Assembly: GCA_021792555.1 (NCBI GenBank)
Contig: JAJYUL010000001.1
Location: 62,001 to 126,000, forward strand
DNA from: Pseudomonadota bacterium
GTDB lineage: Bacteria; Pseudomonadota; Gammaproteobacteria; Steroidobacterales; Steroidobacteraceae
Length of the DNA stretch: 64,000 nt
Direction of reading: 5' to 3'
Each line of letters opens with the position of its first letter. Position 1 is the first letter of the stretch. Both the position numbers and the translations under genes were made by a program. Shown piece after piece: positions 9,529 through 19,782 of the stretch. A model generated the notes under the pieces. It saw nothing but the letters and a program-made list of their open reading frames with translations, was not told where the DNA came from and searched no databases.

Positions 9529-12500
9529 GTGAACGAACTCATGCCGCACAGGATTCGAAGCATTCTCATCGCCAATCGCGGCGAAATTGCAATTCGGGTG
9601 ATGCGCGCCGCCAGTGAACTCGGCCTGCGCACCGTGGCCATCTACTCGCGCGAGGACCGCTTTTCCCTGCACCGCACCAAGGCCGACGAGGCGTACCTCG
9701 TCGGGCAGGGCAAGGGGCCCATCGAGGCGTACCTCGACATCGAGGACATTCTGCGGATCGCGCGCGAGGCGCGCGTGGACGCCGTGCACCCCGGCTACGG
9801 CTTTCTCTCGGAGAATCCGGACTTCGCCGCGGGCTGTGCGCGCGCGGGCATCGAATTCATCGGTCCGGAGCCGGAAACGATGCGGCTGCTCGGCAACAAG
9901 GTCTCGGCGCGCAATCTCGCCGAGCGCGCCGGAGTGGCGGTCATGCCCGCCACCGCGCCGCTGCCGCAGGATCCGGCCGAGTGCGTGCGCCTGGCGCGCC
10001 CGATCGGCTACCCCGTCATGCTCAAGGCGAGCTGGGGCGGCGGCGGGCGCGGCATGCGCGTGGTCGAGAGCGATCAGCAGCTTCAGGAGCTGCTGCCGGT
10101 GGCCCGCCGGGAAGCCAAGGCGGCTTTCGGCAACGACGAGGTGTATCTGGAGAAGCTCGTGCGCCGTGCGCGGCACGTGGAGGTGCAGATCCTCGGTGAT
10201 GCCCACGGCGGGCTGGTCCACCTGTTCGAGCGCGACTGCACCGTGCAGCGGCGCAACCAGAAGGTGGTCGAGCGCGCCCCGGCGGTGTTTCTCACCGCGG
10301 CCGAGCGCGCCGAGATCTGCGCAGCGGCGCTCGCCATAGGCCACGCCGCGCGGTACCGCAACGCCGGCACGGTGGAGTTCCTGCAGGATGCGGACAGCGG
10401 CAAGTTCTATTTCATCGAAGTCAACCCACGCATCCAGGTCGAGCACACGGTTACCGAGTGCGCGACCGGCATCGACCTGGTGAAGGCGCAGATCCGCATC
10501 GCCGAGGGCGCCCGGCTCGGCACCCCCGAGAGCGGCGTGCCCGCTCAGGAGGACATCCGCATCCAGGCCCACGCCCTGCAGTGCCGGGTGACCACCGAGG
10601 ATCCTGAGAACAATTTCATCCCCGACTACGGCAAGATCAGCGCCTACCGCAGCCCCGCAGGGTTCGGCATTCGGCTCGATGCGGGCACCGCCTACACCGG
10701 CGCCATCATCACGCGCTCGTACGATTCGCTGCTGGTGAAGGTGACCGCCTGGGCGTCGACCCCGGAGGAGGCCATCGCGCGCATGCACCGCGCGCTGTGG
10801 GAGTTCCGCATCCGCGGCGTGGTCACCAACCTGCGCTTCCTCGACCAGGTGATCACGCATCCGCGCTTTGCCGACGGCGCGTACACGACCAGGTTCATCG
10901 ACGAGACCCCGGAGCTGTTCCGCTGGCCGCGCAAGCGCGATCGCGCCACCCGCATCCTCACCTACATCGCCGAGACCATCGTCAACGGCAACCCCGAGAC
11001 GCGCACCCGGCCGCGTCCGGAGCGGATCGAGACCCCGAAGCTGCCGCCCTCGCCGCTCACCGAGCCGGCATCCGGCACCAAGCAGAAGCTCGATGAGCTC
11101 GGCCCGGAGGGCTTTGCCCGCTGGATGCTCGCCGAGCAGCGGGTCCTGCTCACCGACACCACCATGCGCGATGCGCATCAGTCGCTGCTCGCCACGCGCA
11201 TGCGCACCATCGACATGGCGGCCATCGCGCCGTACTACGCCAGCCTCACGCCCGAGCTGTTCTCGGTGGAGTGCTGGGGGGGAGCGACGTTCGACGTTGC
11301 GATGCGCTTCCTGCGCGAGGATCCGTGGCAGCGCCTCGCGGTGCTGCGCGAGCGCATGCCGAATCTGCTGCTGCAGATGCTGCTGCGCTCGGCCAATGCC
11401 GTCGGCTACGCGAATTATCCGGACAACGTGGTGCGGTTCTTCGTCAAGCGGGCGGCCGAGCGCGGCATCGATGTGTTCCGCATCTTCGACTCGCTCAACT
11501 GGGTGGAGAACATGCGCGTCGCCATCGACGCGGTGCTCGAGACCGGCCGTCTGTGCGAGACGGCGATCTGCTATACGGGCAACCTCAGCGACCCGCACGA
11601 GAAGAAGTACACCCTGGACTACTACCTGCAGCTCGCCCGGGAGCTGAAGGCCGCCGGCGCGCACGTGCTCGGCATCAAGGACATGGCCGGGCTGTGCCGG
11701 CCGCGCGCGGCGTTCACGCTGGTCAAGGCGCTGAAGGAGGAGGTTGGCCTGCCGGTGCACTTTCACACGCACGACACCAGCGGCATCGCCGCCGCCAGCG
11801 TGCTCGCGGCGGTCGAGGCCGGCGCGGACGCCGTCGACGGGGCCATCGATGCGATGAGCGGTCTCACCTCGCAGCCGAATCTCGGCTCGATCGTCGAGGC
11901 GCTGCGCCACGGCCCGCGCGATCCCCTCGTCGATCCGGCGAAGCTGCGCATGCTCTCGTCCTACTGGGAGCAGGTGCGGCGGCTGTACTGTGCGTTCGAG
12001 AGCGACATCCGCTCCGGCGCCTCCGAGGTGTACGTGCACGGCATGCCGGGCGGCCAGTACACCAACCTGCGCGAACAGGCGCGCGCGCTCGGCATCGACA
12101 GCGCGCACTGGCCGCAGGTGGCGCAGGCCTACGCGGACGTCAACCAGATGTTCGGCGACATCGTCAAGGTCACCCCGAGCTCCAAGGTGGTGGGGGACAT
12201 GGCGCTGCTGATGGTGACCAGCGGACTGACGCCGCGGCAGGTGCTCGATCCTGAGGTCGACGTGCCCTTTCCGGACTCGGTCGTGCAGTTCTTCCACGGC
12301 GATCTCGGTCAGCCCTACGGCGGTTTTCCGCCTGATCTGCAGCGCAAGGTGCTCAAGGGCGCCCGAGCGCTCGCGCAGCGGCCGGGCGCTTCGATGCCGG
12401 CGGTCGATCTGGCGGCCGAGCGCGCCACGCTCGAGAAGGCCACGCCGCGCGCAGTCGGCGATGACGATCTGGCGTCCTACCTCATGTACCCGAAGGTCTG

Positions 12501-12987
12501 GCTCGACTACGACGCGGAGCGCTCGCGCTACGGCGATGTGGGGATTCTGCCGACCGCGGTGTTCTTCTACGGCATGGAGCCCGGCGAGGAGATCAGCGTC
12601 GACCTCGAACGCGGCAAGCGCCTGTTCGTGCGCTACGTGGCGTGCAGCGAGATCCACGAGGACGGCACGCGCACGGTGTTCATGGAGCTCAACGGGCAGC
12701 CCCGCGCGCTGCGCGTCGCGGACCGCAGCCAGGTGGCCAAGCGAGCGCCGCAGCGCAAGGCCGAGCCGGGCGATGCGAAGCAGATCGGCGCGCCCATGCC
12801 GGGCGCGGTCGCGACGATCGCGGTGAGCGTCGGGCGCAAGGTGGCGCGCGGAGACGTGCTGATCAGCCTCGAGGCGATGAAGATGGAGACGCAGGTGCGC
12901 GCCGAGACCGACGGAGAGGTCGCGCAGATCCTGGTCACGCCCGGGCAGCAGGTCGATCCGAAGGACCTGCTCATCGTGCTGCGCTGA
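9529..12987 (+). CDS. pyc: Pyruvate carboxylase, single-polypeptide form
   Basis: 1152 aa: biotin carboxylase domain (ILIANRGEIAIRV...FIEVNPRIQVEHT), carboxyltransferase domain (LLTDTTMRDAHQSLLATRMRT) and biotinyl site EAMKMETQV. Confidence 0.95.
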   Translation: MNELMPHRIRSILIANRGEIAIRVMRAASELGLRTVAIYSREDRFSLHRTKADEAYLVGQGKGPIEAYLDIEDILRIAREARVDAVHPGYGFLSENPDFAAGCARAGIEFIGPEPETMRLLGNKVSARNLAERAGVAVMPATAPLPQDPAECVRLARPIGYPVMLKASWGGGGRGMRVVESDQQLQELLPVARREAKAAFGNDEVYLEKLVRRARHVEVQILGDAHGGLVHLFERDCTVQRRNQKVVERAPAVFLTAAERAEICAAALAIGHAARYRNAGTVEFLQDADSGKFYFIEVNPRIQVEHTVTECATGIDLVKAQIRIAEGARLGTPESGVPAQEDIRIQAHALQCRVTTEDPENNFIPDYGKISAYRSPAGFGIRLDAGTAYTGAIITRSYDSLLVKVTAWASTPEEAIARMHRALWEFRIRGVVTNLRFLDQVITHPRFADGAYTTRFIDETPELFRWPRKRDRATRILTYIAETIVNGNPETRTRPRPERIETPKLPPSPLTEPASGTKQKLDELGPEGFARWMLAEQRVLLTDTTMRDAHQSLLATRMRTIDMAAIAPYYASLTPELFSVECWGGATFDVAMRFLREDPWQRLAVLRERMPNLLLQMLLRSANAVGYANYPDNVVRFFVKRAAERGIDVFRIFDSLNWVENMRVAIDAVLETGRLCETAICYTGNLSDPHEKKYTLDYYLQLARELKAAGAHVLGIKDMAGLCRPRAAFTLVKALKEEVGLPVHFHTHDTSGIAAASVLAAVEAGADAVDGAIDAMSGLTSQPNLGSIVEALRHGPRDPLVDPAKLRMLSSYWEQVRRLYCAFESDIRSGASEVYVHGMPGGQYTNLREQARALGIDSAHWPQVAQAYADVNQMFGDIVKVTPSSKVVGDMALLMVTSGLTPRQVLDPEVDVPFPDSVVQFFHGDLGQPYGGFPPDLQRKVLKGARALAQRPGASMPAVDLAAERATLEKATPRAVGDDDLASYLMYPKVWLDYDAERSRYGDVGILPTAVFFYGMEPGEEISVDLERGKRLFVRYVACSEIHEDGTRTVFMELNGQPRALRVADRSQVAKRAPQRKAEPGDAKQIGAPMPGAVATIAVSVGRKVARGDVLISLEAMKMETQVRAETDGEVAQILVTPGQQVDPKDLLIVLR

Positions 12988-13090
12988 GGGCGACGGGCAC
13001 GGACGCAAACATATCGCAGAGCGATAGAATTACCGGCGCGCGGGGGAACCGGCGGCGCGAGCCGGCCGCCGCCGTTGCAGGGAGACAGGG

Positions 13091-14671
13091 TTGAGCGAGT
13101 GGTTCATGTTCGCCGACCGGCGCGGCCCGCTGGCGTTCTGGCTCGGCAGTCTCGCCGTGGTGATCGGGGTGCTGCTGCACGTTCCGGCGTTCCTGATGGC
13201 GCGCGCCATGCACTACCGCATGGCCGGCATGCCGATGGGAACGCCGATGCTCTGCGGCATGGCCTGCATCCTCACCGGCGCGGCTGCGGCGGCTTACGGG
13301 CTGCTGCCCAAGCAGGCGGCCCCGCAGGGTGCCGCGATTCACGAGCGGATCGTGGCTCCCGAGGACGCCCCGCTCACCGTGTGGCACTGGGCGGCCGGCG
13401 GGGCGCTCGCGGTCGCCCTCGTGGTCGACATCATGAAGGTCAGCACGCTCGGCTTCGTGCTTCCGGGCATGCGCGCCGAGTACGGCCTCAGCGCGGCGGG
13501 CGTCTCGGTGCTGCCGTTCGCCGCGCTCACGGGCGCGACGCTGGGCTCGTTCATCTGGGGCGCGCTCGCGGACCGCTACGGCCGGCGCGCCACCCTCCTG
13601 CTCGCCGCCGTGATGTTCATCGGCACCTCGATCTGCGGGGCGATGCCGTCGTTCAGCTGGAACGTGTTCATGTGCTTTCTCATGGGTGCCTCGGCCGGCG
13701 GACTGCTGCCGGTGGCCTACGCGCTGCTCGCGGAGATCATGCCGACGCGCCACCGCGGCTGGAGTCTGGTGCTGGTCGGGGGCATCGGCGCGCTCGGCGG
13801 TTACCTGGCCGCCTCGGGGTTCTCGGCGTTGCTGCAGCCGCACTTCGGCTGGCGAATCATGTGGTTTCTGAACCTGCCCTCGGGGCTGCTCCTGATCGGC
13901 CTGTCGCCGCTGATTCCGGAGTCGGCGCGCTTCCTGATTCACATCGGCCGGCCCGAGGAGGCGCGCGCAACGCTCGAGCGCTTCGGCTCCGTCGTGATCA
14001 CGCGCACCGAGGCGTGGGACGAGGAGGCGCGCCTCGATCACTCGCACCTGCCGCCCACCGATCTGCGCTTTCTCGGCACGACCGTGGCGCTCACCGTCGC
14101 CGGCCTCGCCTGGGGCTTCGTCAACTTCGGGCTGCTGTTGTGGCTGCCTGGCGAGCTGATCGCCGAGGGCCGCGACATGGGCCTGGCCGCCGCGCTCATC
14201 GCCCGCTCCTCCCTGTTCGCAGCCCCGGTGGTGGCCGTCGCGGCGTTTCTCTATGCGCGCTGGAGCACCAAGGGCACGCTGCTGATCATGACCGCGATCA
14301 CCGCGGCCGGCGTGCTGGCGCTGGTTCTGCAGCAGAGCGCTGTGGCGGCGGCGGAAAACCCGCTGCTCGCCCCGGCGCTGCTCATCGTCGGCTCGACCGG
14401 CGTCATCTCCATTCTGCTGCCCTATTCCGCGGAGAACTATCCGCTGCGCATCCGCGGCCGCGCCACCGGATGGGTCGCCGGCTGCAGCAAGGCCGGCGGC
14501 CTGATCTGTCAGGGGCTCGGCACGCTCGCGCTGGTGCCGGCGCTGCGCGTCTCGGCGGCGGCGATCGCCGTGCCGGTCGTGCTCGGCCTCGGATTGATCG
14601 CGCGTTACGGCCGCGAAACGCGCGGTCGCGACCTGCGCGAGCTCGAACGCGTGGTGGCCGAAACGCGCTGA
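13091..14671 (+). CDS. MFS transporter with extra N-terminal TM segments
   Basis: 526 aa, TTG start after GGGAGACAGGG. MFS signature WGALADRYGRRATLL and PESARFL preceded by two additional hydrophobic stretches. Confidence 0.85.
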   Translation: MSEWFMFADRRGPLAFWLGSLAVVIGVLLHVPAFLMARAMHYRMAGMPMGTPMLCGMACILTGAAAAAYGLLPKQAAPQGAAIHERIVAPEDAPLTVWHWAAGGALAVALVVDIMKVSTLGFVLPGMRAEYGLSAAGVSVLPFAALTGATLGSFIWGALADRYGRRATLLLAAVMFIGTSICGAMPSFSWNVFMCFLMGASAGGLLPVAYALLAEIMPTRHRGWSLVLVGGIGALGGYLAASGFSALLQPHFGWRIMWFLNLPSGLLLIGLSPLIPESARFLIHIGRPEEARATLERFGSVVITRTEAWDEEARLDHSHLPPTDLRFLGTTVALTVAGLAWGFVNFGLLLWLPGELIAEGRDMGLAAALIARSSLFAAPVVAVAAFLYARWSTKGTLLIMTAITAAGVLALVLQQSAVAAAENPLLAPALLIVGSTGVISILLPYSAENYPLRIRGRATGWVAGCSKAGGLICQGLGTLALVPALRVSAAAIAVPVVLGLGLIARYGRETRGRDLRELERVVAETR

Positions 14672-14675
14672 GCGC

Positions 14676-16277
14676 TCAGCGGCGATTCAGCTGCAGCAGC
14701 GCCAGACCGTGCTGCGGCACGGCGACCTCGATTCCTCCGGAGACGAGCTGCACGGGACGCGGCGGCGCCAGCCGGCCCGCCGCCCGCAGCACGGCGATCT
14801 GCTGCGGCGTCGGCCAGGACGGCCGCCCCATCGCATCGAAGGCCCGCAGCACGTTGCTGTGCCGGTCATCGACACGCCACAGCAGGCCGCGCGCGTCGGC
14901 TGGAAATCCCTCGACCTTGATGTCGAATACCCGGCGGGAACGGTGCGGCGGTGGTGGCGTGTAATGCGGACCCCTGCCGTCCGGGGGAGCGTAGTCCCAC
15001 AGTGCCAACACGAGCGAGCCGTTGCGGGTCCGCGTGATCAGCGCGGAACGCACGCTCGGCGCGAGCCTCTCGTGGCCGAGCTTGTGCAGCAGCGCGAAGG
15101 CGTTGAACGACGCCTTCGGGATGTCGTCCTCGGCGATCAGGCCGAACCCGCCGTAGAACGGCTTGCGGATCACTCCGCCTTCCTCGAACACGTCCGAGAA
15201 CGTCCAGTAACTCATCGCATGCAGCAGGCCGTCGCACTGGCGGATCGTGCTGGCGATCCACGGCCCCATGTAAGGCGTGTCGGTCACGTCCGGCTCGTTG
15301 CTGTAGCTGGCATTGAACTCCGAGAGGATCAGCGGCAGATGCGGATAAGGAGAGTGCGCGATCTCATCATGCACCTTGCGCACCGCACGGCAGACCATCG
15401 TGCGCCGGGTCACGTGCTCGTGTCTCCCGAACACGTGCTCGGCGGTGTCGTTGCCGTAGACGTGCGTGCTGACGAAGTCGATCGGGGCGTGCACCTTGGC
15501 CACGTGGCGCAGAAAGGCGCTGACCCACGCCGCCTGGGCGGTCGCCGGACCACCGACGCGCAGCCGGCTGCTGACGCTCTTCAGGGCGCGGGCGGTGTGA
15601 TCGTACAGCGTGAAGTAGGTGCTCTGCTTCGGCACCCCGCCCCAGAAGCCGAGGTTCGGCTCGTTCCACACCTCGAAATACCACTTGGAGACTTCCCCGA
15701 TGCCGTACTGGGCGATGAAGTGGCGGGCGAGCGCCTTGATCATCCGGTCCCATTCGGTGTAGCTGCGCGGCGGGGAGACGTTTGGGTGATACCAGAACGA
15801 CTGCACCATCTTCGGATTGCTCGCCAGCGCCGTCGGCATGAAGTCGAGCTCCACGTAGGGACGCACGCCATGCGCGAGGAGTGCGTCCATGATCTGGTCG
15901 ACGTAGGAGAAGTTGTACGGCGCACCGGCGTCGCGGCCGCCGCTCTTGCCGGAGTGCCGGTCGTAGAAAAGAGCACTGTGCCCGTCCGCGAGGCCGACGT
16001 GATCGTCCAGCAAGCCGTGGAAGCGCACGTAGCGGATGCCCGTGGCCGCCTTCATCATGGCGAGATCGCGCTGATAGTTGGCGCGCAGTGCGAGCACCGC
16101 GCGGCCGGAGCCGAACATGTGTTCCCAGAAATGCGGGAAGGGCTGGCCGCTCGCGCGGGCGTCGATGCGCAGAACCTCGGGGGCGGTGCCGGGCGCAGAC
16201 CGCGGCGCCGCGCGCACGCTCGTGCACCAGGCGCATGCGAGCGCGATGAACAGGGCCGGGACGGATGTACGATTCAT
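14676..16277 (-). CDS. Glycoside hydrolase family 39-like (beta-xylosidase type), secreted
   Basis: Sec signal; acid/base EVWNEPNLGFW and nucleophile region LILSEFNASY. Confidence 0.82.
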   Translation of the reverse strand: MNRTSVPALFIALACAWCTSVRAAPRSAPGTAPEVLRIDARASGQPFPHFWEHMFGSGRAVLALRANYQRDLAMMKAATGIRYVRFHGLLDDHVGLADGHSALFYDRHSGKSGGRDAGAPYNFSYVDQIMDALLAHGVRPYVELDFMPTALASNPKMVQSFWYHPNVSPPRSYTEWDRMIKALARHFIAQYGIGEVSKWYFEVWNEPNLGFWGGVPKQSTYFTLYDHTARALKSVSSRLRVGGPATAQAAWVSAFLRHVAKVHAPIDFVSTHVYGNDTAEHVFGRHEHVTRRTMVCRAVRKVHDEIAHSPYPHLPLILSEFNASYSNEPDVTDTPYMGPWIASTIRQCDGLLHAMSYWTFSDVFEEGGVIRKPFYGGFGLIAEDDIPKASFNAFALLHKLGHERLAPSVRSALITRTRNGSLVLALWDYAPPDGRGPHYTPPPPHRSRRVFDIKVEGFPADARGLLWRVDDRHSNVLRAFDAMGRPSWPTPQQIAVLRAAGRLAPPRPVQLVSGGIEVAVPQHGLALLQLNRR

Positions 16278-16354
16278 TGCGGTCTCTCCGCGGCGGCAGA
16301 GGAATTCGGCCGTCGCACCAGGGGACTGACCGGACTATGGTAGAGGATTTCGGG

Positions 16355-16371
16355 GGCGGCGGAGCGCCGCC
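16355..16371. other. Perfect 7-bp stem / 3-nt loop hairpin (GGCGGCG-GAG-CGCCGCC)
   Basis: Read directly, between two minus-strand genes. No U-tract on the minus strand, so not called a terminator. Confidence 0.4.
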
Positions 16372-16434
16372 GGCGAACAGCGGTGCGCCCGCGACGCTGC
16401 GCAGGGGAAGCGACATGGCCGCGCGGATCCGCCG

Positions 16435-17898
16435 TCAACCCAACTTGACCATCACATGACGCGGTACGGTGTAGTCCTCGAGCGCGTAGAGCGAGAGGTC
16501 CTTGCCGTAGCCGGAACGCTTGAGCCCGCCGTGCGGCATCTCTCTTGCCAGAGTCCCGTGGGTGTTGATCCACGTGCAGCCGTATTGCAGCCGCGCCGCA
16601 ACCTGCATCGCCTTGCCGATATCGCGCGTCCAGACCGAGGAGGCGAGCCCGTATTCGGAGTCATTGGCCCACCGCACGGCCTGCTCGGCCTCGGTGAAGC
16701 GCGTCAGAGTCACGACAGGCCCGAAGATTTCGCTGCGGACGACTTCGTCATCCTGCCGGGCGCCGGCGATCACCGTCGGTTCGTAGAAGAAACCCGCGCC
16801 ATCGCGCACGCGTCCGCCGGTGGTGACGCTGAGGTGTCCGGCCGCTGCGGCACGCTCGACGAATCCGGCAATGCGGTTGCGCTGCTCGGCGGAGATAACC
16901 GGGCCCATGTCCACCGCCGGAGCGTTCTGCGGGCCGACGGTGAGGCCGCCGGCCGCATGCGTCACCTCGGCGACGACGCGATCGTATACGGACGACTCCA
17001 CATACAACCGGCATGCCGCGGTGCAGTCCTGGCCGGCGTTGTAGAACCCGAACACGCGCATGCCCGCGGCCACGGCTTGCAGATCGGCGTCCGCGAAGAT
17101 GATCACCGGCGCCTTGCCGCCGAGCTCGAGGTGGGTGCGCTTGAGATTGCCGGCCGCCGCAGCGAGCACCTTCTGCCCGGTGGCGACATCGCCCGTCAGC
17201 GAGACCATGCGCACTCGGGCGTGACCGACCAAGGGCGCCCCGACGCTCTCCCCGCGCCCGCACACGATGTTCACGAGCCCCCGGGGGAGGATTTCGGCGA
17301 GCGCATCCGCGAGCTTCAACACCGTGAGCGGGGTCTGTTCCGAGGGCTTCAGCACGATCGCGTTGCCCGCGGCCAGCGCCGGGGCCAGTTTCCAGGCTGC
17401 CATCATCAGCGGGTAGTTCCACGGCGCGATCGAAGCGACCACCCCGATCGGATCGCGGCGGATCATGCTCGTGTGGCCGCGCAGATATTCGGCCGCGACC
17501 GGGCCGGTCTGCACGCGAACGGCGCCGGCGAAGAAGCGGAACACATCGGCGATGGCGGGCATCTCGTCCCGGCGCATGGCGCTCAGCGGTTTGCCGGTGT
17601 TGAGCGATTCGAGCTGCGCGTACGCCTCGGCCTCAGTCTCCAGATGCCGAGCGATCTCGAGCAGGCGCTGCGCGCGGTGCGCGGGCGTGCTCTGCGACCA
17701 GGACTCGAACGCTGCCGCGGCAGCGTCTACCGCAGCCTCGAGCTGCTCGGCGGACGCTTCCCGGACGGTCGCGATCCGCTCCCCGGTGGCGGGATCGAGG
17801 ATGGCCTCCGCCGGGCCGAGCCCGGGCACCCGCTCGCCATTGATCAACAGGCGTGTTTCGAGGGGTTCGGCCGGCGGCGTTGCGGTGGGAGGACTCAT
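16435..17898 (-). CDS. NAD(P)-dependent aldehyde dehydrogenase (aminobutyraldehyde/betaine-aldehyde type)
   Basis: 487 aa with [12 protein letters not shown] and catalytic [11 protein letters not shown]. Confidence 0.88.
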   Translation of the reverse strand: MSPPTATPPAEPLETRLLINGERVPGLGPAEAILDPATGERIATVREASAEQLEAAVDAAAAAFESWSQSTPAHRAQRLLEIARHLETEAEAYAQLESLNTGKPLSAMRRDEMPAIADVFRFFAGAVRVQTGPVAAEYLRGHTSMIRRDPIGVVASIAPWNYPLMMAAWKLAPALAAGNAIVLKPSEQTPLTVLKLADALAEILPRGLVNIVCGRGESVGAPLVGHARVRMVSLTGDVATGQKVLAAAAGNLKRTHLELGGKAPVIIFADADLQAVAAGMRVFGFYNAGQDCTAACRLYVESSVYDRVVAEVTHAAGGLTVGPQNAPAVDMGPVISAEQRNRIAGFVERAAAAGHLSVTTGGRVRDGAGFFYEPTVIAGARQDDEVVRSEIFGPVVTLTRFTEAEQAVRWANDSEYGLASSVWTRDIGKAMQVAARLQYGCTWINTHGTLAREMPHGGLKRSGYGKDLSLYALEDYTVPRHVMVKLG

Positions 17899-18022
17899 GG
17901 GTTAGAGAATAGCGCAGCCGCGGTGCGCGTCGCGGACGGCGGAGGCTTTTGGCCGCGGGACGTCTTAATGAGACAGGCGGGCCGAATCGTGCAATCCGCG
18001 GGCGCGGCCGGCCGGGGCGACA

Positions 18023-18036
18023 TATAATACGCGTAT
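18023..18036 (+). promoter_or_regulatory. Candidate -10 (TATAAT) overlapping 10-bp palindrome ATACGCGTAT
   Basis: catATAATACGCGTATaaac read directly upstream of the GntR-family gene. No convincing -35. Confidence 0.45.
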
Positions 18037-18053
18037 AAACGGATGATTCACTA

Positions 18054-18872
18054 ATGCATCGTAGTGCTGAGCAGTCTCGCATGAGTGCAGATGAGCGTCT
18101 TGGTCCGCAGCGGGCGGACGCCCCACGGCCCGTGCCGCGCTGCAGCCTGCTCGATCCGCAGCGGGGCAAGTCCAGCCACGATCAGATTGCCGCGACGCTC
18201 GGCACCGAGCTGCTGCAGGGACGCTATCCGCCCGGCAGCACCATGCCGGCGGAGGCCGAGCTCGGCGAGCGGTTCCAGGTCTCGCGCACCGTGCTGCGCG
18301 AGGTGATGAAGACGCTCGCCGCCAAGGGCTTCGTGGTGCCGAAGACGCGGGTCGGCACGCGCGTGCGCGATGCGGTGTTCTGGAACTACTTCGACGCCGA
18401 TGTGCTCGCCTGGCGGCTGCGTCTGGGTCTCGACGACGAGTTTCTGCAGACGCTGACCGAAGTCCGCCGCTCGCTCGAGCCGACGGCGGCGGCCCTGGCC
18501 GCGCGGCGGCGCCGTCCGCAGGACGTGGCGCGGCTGCGCGAGTGCGTGCGTCAGATCGGCCGGACCGATCACTCACGGCAGAGTTTCGCCGCCGCGGATC
18601 TGGACTTCCACCTCGCGGTCGGCAGCGCGTCCGGCAATCCGCTCGTGCGCTCCATCGCCAGCGTCATCGAGACGGCCCTGGTGGCTTCCTTCACCTACAG
18701 CTCGCCGGTCGACGACCCGGCCGATCACGCCGCGAGCGTCAGCGGGCATTCGGCCGTGGTCGACGCCATCGAAGCGGGCGACGAGGCGCGCGCGGCGCAG
18801 AGGATCCTCGCGGTCATCGACACCGGCGTGCGGCGCATCGGCCGGCGCAAGCAGCTCGGTCCGCCGCCGTGA
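18054..18872 (+). CDS. GntR-family (FadR subfamily) transcriptional regulator
   Basis: wHTH LPPGSTMPAEAELGERFQVSRTVLREVMKTLAAKGFV-type sequence plus FCD-like C-terminus. Alternative start at 18081. Confidence 0.88.
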   Translation: MHRSAEQSRMSADERLGPQRADAPRPVPRCSLLDPQRGKSSHDQIAATLGTELLQGRYPPGSTMPAEAELGERFQVSRTVLREVMKTLAAKGFVVPKTRVGTRVRDAVFWNYFDADVLAWRLRLGLDDEFLQTLTEVRRSLEPTAAALAARRRRPQDVARLRECVRQIGRTDHSRQSFAAADLDFHLAVGSASGNPLVRSIASVIETALVASFTYSSPVDDPADHAASVSGHSAVVDAIEAGDEARAAQRILAVIDTGVRRIGRRKQLGPPP

Positions 18873-18889
18873 GCGCCGTCCGCCGCCCG

Positions 18890-19648
18890 CTACACCCAAC
18901 CGCCGTCGACGATGTACTGCTGACTGGTGCAGGCGCTGGCCGCATCCGAGGCCAGAAACACGACGACGTTCGCGACCTCCGCGGGCTGCAGTTTGCGCTT
19001 CAGGCATTGCCGCGCGGCGATCTCCTTTTCAGTCTCGGGCGTGACCCATTTTTCCAGCTGGCGCTGGGTCATGATCCAGCCCGGCGCCACCGCGTTGACG
19101 CGGATGCCGTAGGGCCCGTAGTCCCGGGCGAGCGAGCGGGTCAAGCCGAGCACCGCGGACTTCGAGGCGGTATAGGCGACCATGCCGCCCTGGCCGATGA
19201 TCCAGGAGATCGAGCCGAGATTGATGATCGCGCCGCGCCCGGCCGCCTTCATCCCCGGCAGCACCGCCTGCGCGCAGAAGAACTGCTGCTTGAGATTGAC
19301 GGCGATGCGGCTGTCCCACAGCGCCTCGGTCACCTCTTCGGTGGCGTGCCGCTCGTCGTTCGCGGCGTTGTTGACCAGCACCTGAACCGGGCCGAGGCGC
19401 CCGGCAACGGCCGCGACCGCGCGCTGCAGCGCCGCCACGTCGGTCAGGTCGCAATGCTCGAAGTGCACCGCGGCGCCCGCGGCGGTGAGCTCGCGCACCA
19501 GGGCGCGCGAGGGCGCATCCGCCACGTCGATGAAGGCGACGCGGGCGTGCTGCGCGGCGAACTGGCGCACGATCGCCTCGCCGATCCCCGAGCCGCCGCC
19601 GGTCACCAGAACGACTTGGTCTTTCAGGTCAGAATAGATGGCTGTCAT
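18890..19648 (-). CDS. SDR family NAD(P)-dependent oxidoreductase
   Basis: VTGGGSGIGEAIV, NNAAND, YTASKSAVLGLTRSLARDYGPYGIRVNAVAPG. Confidence 0.9.
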   Translation of the reverse strand: MTAIYSDLKDQVVLVTGGGSGIGEAIVRQFAAQHARVAFIDVADAPSRALVRELTAAGAAVHFEHCDLTDVAALQRAVAAVAGRLGPVQVLVNNAANDERHATEEVTEALWDSRIAVNLKQQFFCAQAVLPGMKAAGRGAIINLGSISWIIGQGGMVAYTASKSAVLGLTRSLARDYGPYGIRVNAVAPGWIMTQRQLEKWVTPETEKEIAARQCLKRKLQPAEVANVVVFLASDAASACTSQQYIVDGGWV

Positions 19649-19782
19649 CTGTCAACGCACTCCGGGGGCTGATGGTGACGCCGGCGCGCACCGCCACGGC
19701 CGGCGATCCGCGCGCCATCATACTGCGCGCGGGCGAGCCGTCGCTTTCGCTTCCGACATTCGAGCAGGAGGATGAGATCCAC

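Noticed and set aside
9523-13008. 1161-aa open frame on the minus strand antisense to pyruvate carboxylase
   Set aside because: Low-complexity, Arg/His/Asp/Leu-rich translation with no recognisable domain; such mirror frames are expected opposite high-GC3 genes. pyc is unambiguous on the + strand.
16355-16371. Strong GC hairpin as a rho-independent terminator
   Set aside because: No U-tract on the transcribed (minus) strand; kept only as a structural note.
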